From Actinomadura darangshiensis (GTDB taxonomy: Bacteria; Actinomycetota; Actinomycetes; Streptosporangiales; Streptosporangiaceae): a stretch of 64,000 nt of DNA. The translations under genes were made by a program, and so were the position numbers. How positions within the stretch are numbered: the stretch's first letter is position 1; each line of letters begins with the position of its first letter. The stretch is taken from NCBI RefSeq assembly GCF_004349235.1, contig NZ_SMKY01000001.1, positions 55,265 through 119,264 of the forward strand, in the 5' to 3' direction. The notes beneath the pieces are model-generated. The model was not told the DNA's origin and ran no database searches. It saw only the letters and a program-made list of their open reading frames with translations. Positions 59,693-64,000 of this stretch are shown piece by piece.

Positions 59693-60393
59693 ACGCCCTC
59701 CATCGAACGCGCCGCGCTGTCGGCGACGATCCGCCCGTCCAGGACCTGCAGGCGACGGGGCGTCTGAGCGGCCAGCCCGCCGTCGTGGGTGATCATGATG
59801 ATGGTCGCCCCGCCGGCGTTGAGCTCGTGCAGCAGCTCGATGATGGCCGCGCCGGTCCTGCTGTCGAGGTTCCCCGTCGGCTCGTCCGCGAGCACGATGG
59901 CGGGACGTCCGACCACGGCGCGGGCGATCGCCACCCGCTGGCGCTGCCCGCCCGAGAGCTTGCCCGGGCGGAAGTCCGCCCGATCCCCCAGCCCGACCCG
60001 GACGAGCGCCTCGGCGGCTCGCTCCCGCCGCTCGGTGCGGCCGGCGCCCCCGTACAGCAGGCCGTCGGCGACGTTCTCCAGGACGGTGGTGTGCTCGGAC
60101 AGGAAGAACTGCTGGAAGACGAAGCCGATGCTGCGCGCCCGCAGGGCGGCGAGCCGGCGGTCGGTGAGCGCCGCGACGTCCTCGCCGTCGATCCGCACCG
60201 TGCCCTCGCTGGGCCGGTCGAGCGTGCCGAGGATGTGCAGCAGCGTGGACTTGCCCGATCCCGACGGGCCGACGATCGAGACCAGCTCCCCGCTCCGCAC
60301 GGTGAAGCTCACGCCGCGCAGCGCGTGGACGGGCGGCTGCGAGCCGTACGTCTTGGTGACCCGATCCAGTTCGAGGACGTTCCTCTCGCTCAT
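59689..60393 (-). CDS. MacB/LolD-like ABC ATPase
   Basis: A 234-residue ATPase: GPSGSGKSTLLHILGTLDRP (Walker A), QQFFLSEHTTVLENVADGLL (Q loop), [20 protein letters not shown] (signature) and IVLADEPTGNLDSRTG (Walker B). The TLDRP and GNLDS elements place it in the LolD/MacB/FtsE family. All catalytic motifs are intact, in contrast to the damaged importer ATPase elsewhere in the window. Overlaps of 4 bp at both ends tie it to permease and adaptor. Confidence 0.93.
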   Translation of the reverse strand: MSERNVLELDRVTKTYGSQPPVHALRGVSFTVRSGELVSIVGPSGSGKSTLLHILGTLDRPSEGTVRIDGEDVAALTDRRLAALRARSIGFVFQQFFLSEHTTVLENVADGLLYGGAGRTERRERAAEALVRVGLGDRADFRPGKLSGGQRQRVAIARAVVGRPAIVLADEPTGNLDSRTGAAIIELLHELNAGGATIIMITHDGGLAAQTPRRLQVLDGRIVADSAARSMEGV

Positions 60394-61550
60394 GTCGACG
60401 GCACCACCACTCGGTCGCCGGCCGTCAGTGCGCCGGAGACCTGCACCCGTCCGTCGGCGTTGTCGAACAGCCCCAGCGTGACCGGCACGATCCGGGTGCC
60501 GCCGCCCGCCGCGACCTCGACCGCGTATCCCCCGCCGGCCCTGCCGATGAGCGCGGTCACCGGCACGATCAGCGCGTGTTCCACGCCGCCGGTGGTGATC
60601 TGCACCTGGACGGGCGCCCGGTCGAGGGTTCCGGCGTCCTTCGGGTGCTTGAGCGTGAGGTAGACCGGGAGCGTGGCGGGCTGCGAGCCGGAGTCGTCCT
60701 TGCCGTCGGACGCGGCGACCGTGCCGATCCGGCTCACCACCCCGGGCGTGGTCCGGTTGTCCGGCAGCGTGATCTGCGCCTGGTCGCCCTTCCTGACCTC
60801 CGACTGCTGCGAGGGGTCGAGCTTTACGACGACCTCGCGCCGGTTCGACGACGCCTCCATCATCGGACGGCCCGGGCTCGCGCTCGTGCCGTTCTGGGCC
60901 GTCACCTTGCTGATCCGCAAGGGGCCGGGCAGGAACACCGCCTGGCCGAGGTCCAGCCTGCCGGTCACATCGGCACTGCGCTTGTCCTGGAGCTTCTCCA
61001 GGGCCGCCGCGGTGGCCCGGCCGAAGTGGCCGGAATCGGGATCGAGCCCGGACTTCCCGGCGTAGCCCTCGTCCACCAGGGTCTTGTTCAGCGCCCGGAC
61101 GTCCTTGCCGTCGTCACCCGCGGCCAGGTCCCGGTACGCGGGCGTGCTTCCGCAGATCAGGACCACCGGCTTCTGGTCGACCTTGTACAGCGTCTCGCCG
61201 CAGTCGATCTGGGCGCCCGCCACCGGCACCCGGGTGTAGGTCCCCTTCGCCCGGTTGACCACCGGGTACGGGGTCCCGCCGACGCCGCCCGCGTACGAGA
61301 GCGTCCCGCTCTGGTCGACCTGGGAGGAGAGCGCGCCCTCCTGCACCGCCACGAGCGACGTCCCATCGCCGGCCGTCGTCTCGGGCTTGCCGTCGTCGCC
61401 GAACGAACCCGTCAGGGCGACGGCCGCGCCGACCGCGGCCACGACCGCGAGCACGGCTCCGCCGCCGATCATCTTGCGGCGGCTGCGCCGCGGCCGGACG
61501 GACGCGTCCCGCGTATCCAAGCCCGGTTCGGTCATCCTGGTGCTCATCAC
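60390..61550 (-). CDS. HlyD/MacA-like adaptor with embedded peptidoglycan-binding domain
   Basis: A 386-residue exported adaptor: one N-terminal membrane anchor (MIGGGAVLAVVAAVGAAVAL), a lipoyl/barrel-hybrid-like half, and a C-terminal RND-adaptor segment (HALIVPVTALIGRAGGGYAV, GALTAGDRVVVPS). In the middle, about residues 135-190, is a PG_binding_1 module (GDDGKDVRALNKTLVDEGYA, FGRATAAALEKLQDK). This fits actinomycete adaptors that reach into the cell wall rather than to an outer membrane. The helical hairpin of Gram-negative MacA is missing. It is encoded between the lipoprotein and the ATPase and should bind the MacB-like permease outside the membrane. Confidence 0.85.
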   Translation of the reverse strand: MMSTRMTEPGLDTRDASVRPRRSRRKMIGGGAVLAVVAAVGAAVALTGSFGDDGKPETTAGDGTSLVAVQEGALSSQVDQSGTLSYAGGVGGTPYPVVNRAKGTYTRVPVAGAQIDCGETLYKVDQKPVVLICGSTPAYRDLAAGDDGKDVRALNKTLVDEGYAGKSGLDPDSGHFGRATAAALEKLQDKRSADVTGRLDLGQAVFLPGPLRISKVTAQNGTSASPGRPMMEASSNRREVVVKLDPSQQSEVRKGDQAQITLPDNRTTPGVVSRIGTVAASDGKDDSGSQPATLPVYLTLKHPKDAGTLDRAPVQVQITTGGVEHALIVPVTALIGRAGGGYAVEVAAGGGTRIVPVTLGLFDNADGRVQVSGALTAGDRVVVPST

Positions 61551-61562
61551 GTCCCCTCGCCC

Positions 61563-62072
61563 TCAGCCGCCGGTGCCCTTGGCACCGCCGACTTCGAGGG
61601 GGCGGCAGGCTTCCACGGCCTTCCTGAACTGCGGGGACTTGTTGTCGATGGTCCCCTTCTTCACCTGGATGCGCCCGTTCTGCGGGTCGGGGAAGTTCGG
61701 GACGCCGTTCTTGCGCATGCACTGCGTCCACTTCAGCATCTTCTGCTGGAGCTCGGCGTTCTCCGGCGTACCGGGCTGCTTCTCGGCCGGCTCCAGCGAC
61801 TGGCACGCCCGCTGCGCCTTCTGGAACTGCGGGGAATCGCGGCCCGGGAGGTTCTGCGGGTTCTGGCCGGGGTCGGGGTAGCCCGGGAGGCCGTTCTCGC
61901 GCATGCACTGCGCGTGCTTCACTCCCGGGTCCGCCGTGGCGGCCGCCTTCGCGCCGGACGAGCCGGACGTCGACCCGCCAGCGCCGCCAGACTCACCGGA
62001 CCCGCCGCATCCGGCGGCGGTCAAGGCGAGGGCGGCGGCCGAAGCGGCCAGCAACACAGAGGCCCTGTTCAT
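61563..62072 (-). CDS. Lipoprotein with duplicated cysteine repeat
   Basis: A 169-residue lipoprotein: signal and lipobox (ALTAAGCGGS), a Gly/Ser linker, then two copies of a roughly 55-residue unit: QCMRENGLPGYPDPGQNPQN with a later ACQSLEP, and QCMRKNGVPNFPDPQNGRIQ with ACRPLEV. Each unit has two cysteines, probably a disulfide. I know similar CMRxNG proteins only as lipoproteins found next to actinomycete MacAB-like operons. As first gene of this operon, 12 bp before the adaptor, it may bind the exported substrate or the sensor kinase opposite. Confidence 0.75.
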   Translation of the reverse strand: MNRASVLLAASAAALALTAAGCGGSGESGGAGGSTSGSSGAKAAATADPGVKHAQCMRENGLPGYPDPGQNPQNLPGRDSPQFQKAQRACQSLEPAEKQPGTPENAELQQKMLKWTQCMRKNGVPNFPDPQNGRIQVKKGTIDNKSPQFRKAVEACRPLEVGGAKGTGG

Positions 62073-62189
62073 CGTTCCCCTTCCCGGGGGGTATCAGTGA
62101 CAGGGCCATTTCTAGGGAAGGGGCGGTCACATGGCGGTGCGCGAGGCTGTGACCCGGCTGTGACCGCGCTTCCGGGAGGCTGACCGGTG

Positions 62190-62846
62190 ATGAGAGTGCT
62201 GGTGGCCGAGGATCACGCGGAGCTGGCGGCCTCGGTGGCCCGCGTCCTGCAGCGCGAGGGGATCGCGGTGGACATCGCCCTTGACGGCCGGGCCGCGCTC
62301 GACCGCGCCGCGCTGACCGACTACGACGTGGTCGTCCTGGACCGCGATCTCCCCGGGGTGCACGGCGACGACGTCTGCCGCGCGCTGGTGGCGGGGCCGC
62401 ACCGCCGGACCCGGGTCCTGATGCTCACCGCCTCGGGCACGATCGCCGAGCGGGTCGAGGGCCTCAGCCTGGGGGCCGACGACTACCTGCCGAAGCCGTT
62501 CGCGTACGCCGAGCTGGTCGCGCGGATCCGCGCCCTCGGGCGGCGGGCGCAGCCGGCGCTGCCGCCGGTCCTGGAGCGCGGCGACCTGCGGCTCGACCCG
62601 GCCCAGCGCGTCGTCACCCGCTCGGGGCTGCGCCTCGCGCTGAGCCCGAAGGAGCTGGCGGTGCTGGAGTACCTGCTCGCCGCGCAAGGACGCGTCGTCT
62701 CCGCCGAGGAGCTGCTGGAACGCGTCTGGGACGAGGCGGCGGACCCGTTCACCACCACGGTCAAGGCGACGATCAACCGGCTGCGGGCCAAGCTCGGCTC
62801 CCCGCCGGTGATCGAGACCGTCCCGCAGAGCGGCTACCGGATATGA
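62190..62846 (+). CDS. OmpR/PhoB-type response regulator
   Basis: A 218-residue regulator. The receiver has acidic residues in VLVAEDH, phospho-acceptor Asp51 in VVVLDRDLPG, a switch threonine in VLMLTASG and lysine in DDYLPKPFAYAELVARIRAL. The winged helix follows (VVTRSGLRLALSPKELAVLE, YLLAAQGRVVSAEELLERVW, VKATINRLRAKLGSPPVIET). ATG 62190 follows GGGAGG; a GTG directly before it is the alternative. It overlaps the kinase as ATGA and is divergent from the MacAB-like operon, its likely target, as in drug- or peptide-sensing export modules. Confidence 0.93.
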   Translation: MRVLVAEDHAELAASVARVLQREGIAVDIALDGRAALDRAALTDYDVVVLDRDLPGVHGDDVCRALVAGPHRRTRVLMLTASGTIAERVEGLSLGADDYLPKPFAYAELVARIRALGRRAQPALPPVLERGDLRLDPAQRVVTRSGLRLALSPKELAVLEYLLAAQGRVVSAEELLERVWDEAADPFTTTVKATINRLRAKLGSPPVIETVPQSGYRI

Positions 62847-64000
62847 GGCCGCTCGCGCGCGGCGTGCCGCGGACGGTCCGGATGCGCCTCACGCTGCTGT
62901 ACGGGACGCTGTTCGCCGTCTCCGGCGCGGCCCTGCTGGCGATCACGTTCGTGCTCCTCCGGCGGAACGCGATCTTCAAGGTGAGAGTGCCGTGCGTCGA
63001 CGTGCAGGCGCGGGAGTGCGCGTCCCGGTTCGGCCTGCCCCCCGACGCGGCCGACTCGGTGGAGGTGTGGAGGGAGCGCCAGCAGCACACGCTGACGCAC
63101 GAGTTCCTCACCCAGGCCGGGATCGCGCTGGCGATCATGCTGGTGGTCTCCCTGGCGCTCGGCTGGTTCGTCGCGGGGCGGGTGCTGCGCCCGCTGCGCA
63201 CGATGACCTCCACCGTCCGGCACATCTCGGCGCGCAACGTGCACGAGCGGCTGGCCTTCGCCGGCCCCCGCGACGAGCTCAGGGACCTCGCCGACACGGT
63301 GGACGGCCTGCTCGGCCGCCTGCAGGCCGCGCTCGACGCGCAGAAGCGCTTCGTCGCCAACGCCGCGCACGAACTGCGCACCCCGATCACGCTCGAACGG
63401 GCGCTGGTGGAGGAGACCCTCACCGACCGCCGGCCGACCCTGGAGGCGTTCCAGGCGACCTTCGAGCGGATCCTGACGATCAGCGACCAGCAGGGGAGGC
63501 TGCTGGAGTCGCTGCTCACCCTCGCCACCAGCGAGCGGGGGCTGGAAGGCCGCGTGCCGGTGGACCTCGCCGCGCTCACCGAGCGGGTGCTGGCGGACCG
63601 GCCGCCGGCACCCGCCGACGGCCCGCGCCTGTACCCGCGGATCGCGCCCGCCGCCACCACGGGCGATCCCGCCCTGGTCGAGCGCCTGGTGGCCAACCTC
63701 GTCGACAACGCCATGCGCTACAACGTGCCCGGTGGGAGCGTGGACGTGGCGACCGCCGCACGGGACGGGCAGGCCGTGATCAGCGTGAGCAACACCGGGC
63801 CGCCCGTCCCGCCGGAGCAGGTGGCCCGGCTGCTCGAACCGTTCCAGCGGCTGGACCGGTCCGCGCGCGGCGACGGACACCACGGGCTCGGCCTGTCCAT
63901 CGTGCAGGCGACCGTCCTCGCACACGGCGGAACCCTCGACGCCAGCCCACGCCAGGACGGCGGCCTCACCGTCCAGGCCGCTTTCCCTGCCGCCCATCCC
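62843..64000 (+). CDS. Sensor histidine kinase (partial, runs off window)
   Basis: 386 residues are visible and the gene continues beyond 64000, probably not by much since the ATPase domain is complete. It has a membrane helix at about 16-38, a short external loop containing two cysteines (VPCVDVQARECASRFG), a second helix at about 92-112, and HAMP (RVLRPLRTMTSTVRHISARN). The phospho-acceptor is His176 in VANAAHELRTP. The ATPase has LVANLVDNAMRYN, SNTGPPVPPEQ and GDGHHGLGLSIVQATVLAHG. The small two-cysteine loop, close to an export operon with a cysteine-repeat lipoprotein, suggests it senses an envelope signal with or through that lipoprotein. Confidence 0.92.
   Translation, partial: MRPLARGVPRTVRMRLTLLYGTLFAVSGAALLAITFVLLRRNAIFKVRVPCVDVQARECASRFGLPPDAADSVEVWRERQQHTLTHEFLTQAGIALAIMLVVSLALGWFVAGRVLRPLRTMTSTVRHISARNVHERLAFAGPRDELRDLADTVDGLLGRLQAALDAQKRFVANAAHELRTPITLERALVEETLTDRRPTLEAFQATFERILTISDQQGRLLESLLTLATSERGLEGRVPVDLAALTERVLADRPPAPADGPRLYPRIAPAATTGDPALVERLVANLVDNAMRYNVPGGSVDVATAARDGQAVISVSNTGPPVPPEQVARLLEPFQRLDRSARGDGHHGLGLSIVQATVLAHGGTLDASPRQDGGLTVQAAFPAAHP

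Noticed and set aside
1..64000. CRISPR array, tRNA or rRNA genes
   Set aside because: No regularly spaced direct repeats and no tRNA or rRNA sequence signatures were seen on either strand by eye.

Overview
This 64-kb window is high-GC DNA with actinomycete gene families: eukaryotic-like Ser/Thr kinases carrying PQQ-type propellers, GGAGG ribosome sites, ATGA/GTGA-coupled operons, and TetR, PadR, ArsR and LysR regulators. The content suits a filamentous actinomycete of the Actinomadura/Thermomonosporaceae type. That placement is inferred from gene content, not from a marker gene. No rRNA, tRNA or CRISPR array was seen.

Region 1 (1-9.3 kb) is a gene graveyard. It begins with a large serine recombinase that has lost its catalytic domain and a truncated IS5-like transposase. 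Remnants of an integrative conjugative element follow: a frameshifted sigma-like regulator, a broken VirB2/TrbC-like pilin and a truncated VirB6/TrbL-like channel protein. A compact stretch at 3661-3763 can fold into a three-way-junction RNA. An apparently intact polymorphic toxin/SCO4402-type immunity pair lies at 5.6-7.0 kb. A 16-nt direct repeat (14-29 and 7443-7458) brackets the whole stretch and may be the fossil attachment sites. Broken VOC, amino-acid permease and cytochrome P450 genes lie just beyond.

Region 2 (9.3-32.9 kb) is ordinary accessory chromosome. It holds a darcynin/NmrA operon; a PDR-type oxidoreductase and PPOX flavoprotein divergent from a TetR gene; an ArsR/SRPBCC/RibD-like operon; and two tandem PQQ-propeller kinases. 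A small biosynthetic-looking cluster follows (MFS exporter, adenylate-forming ligase, argininosuccinate-synthase-like PP-loop enzyme, second ligase). Then come a secreted GH2 exo-glucosaminidase, a CPBP protease, a NarL-type two-component system and a lipoprotein alpha/beta hydrolase.

Region 3 (33-42.2 kb) is a minus-strand flavin-monooxygenase block that looks built for scavenging organosulfur or similar compounds. It has four LLM oxygenases, an FMN reductase, a flavin reductase, a DUF1684 protein and a peptide-type ABC importer. The importer is wrecked: a deletion joins the binding-protein start to the permease end, and the second ATPase half has lost its LSGGQ segment.

Region 4 (42.4-55.1 kb) is a CoA-dependent catabolic locus: amidohydrolase, DUF35 protein, Ltp2-like thiolase-fold protein, acyl-CoA synthetase, a double CaiB CoA-transferase and a PadR regulator. 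Three of its promoters share an oriented CTAATAGT motif, suggesting one regulon. An unrecognised 963-residue protein and a PRISE-type SDR with its divergent LysR regulator follow.

Region 5 (56-64 kb) carries a STAS/GAF pair, a small Tudor-like protein, a cold-shock gene with a leader hairpin, and a MacAB-like export operon. The export operon is divergent from an OmpR-type two-component system that runs off the window edge.
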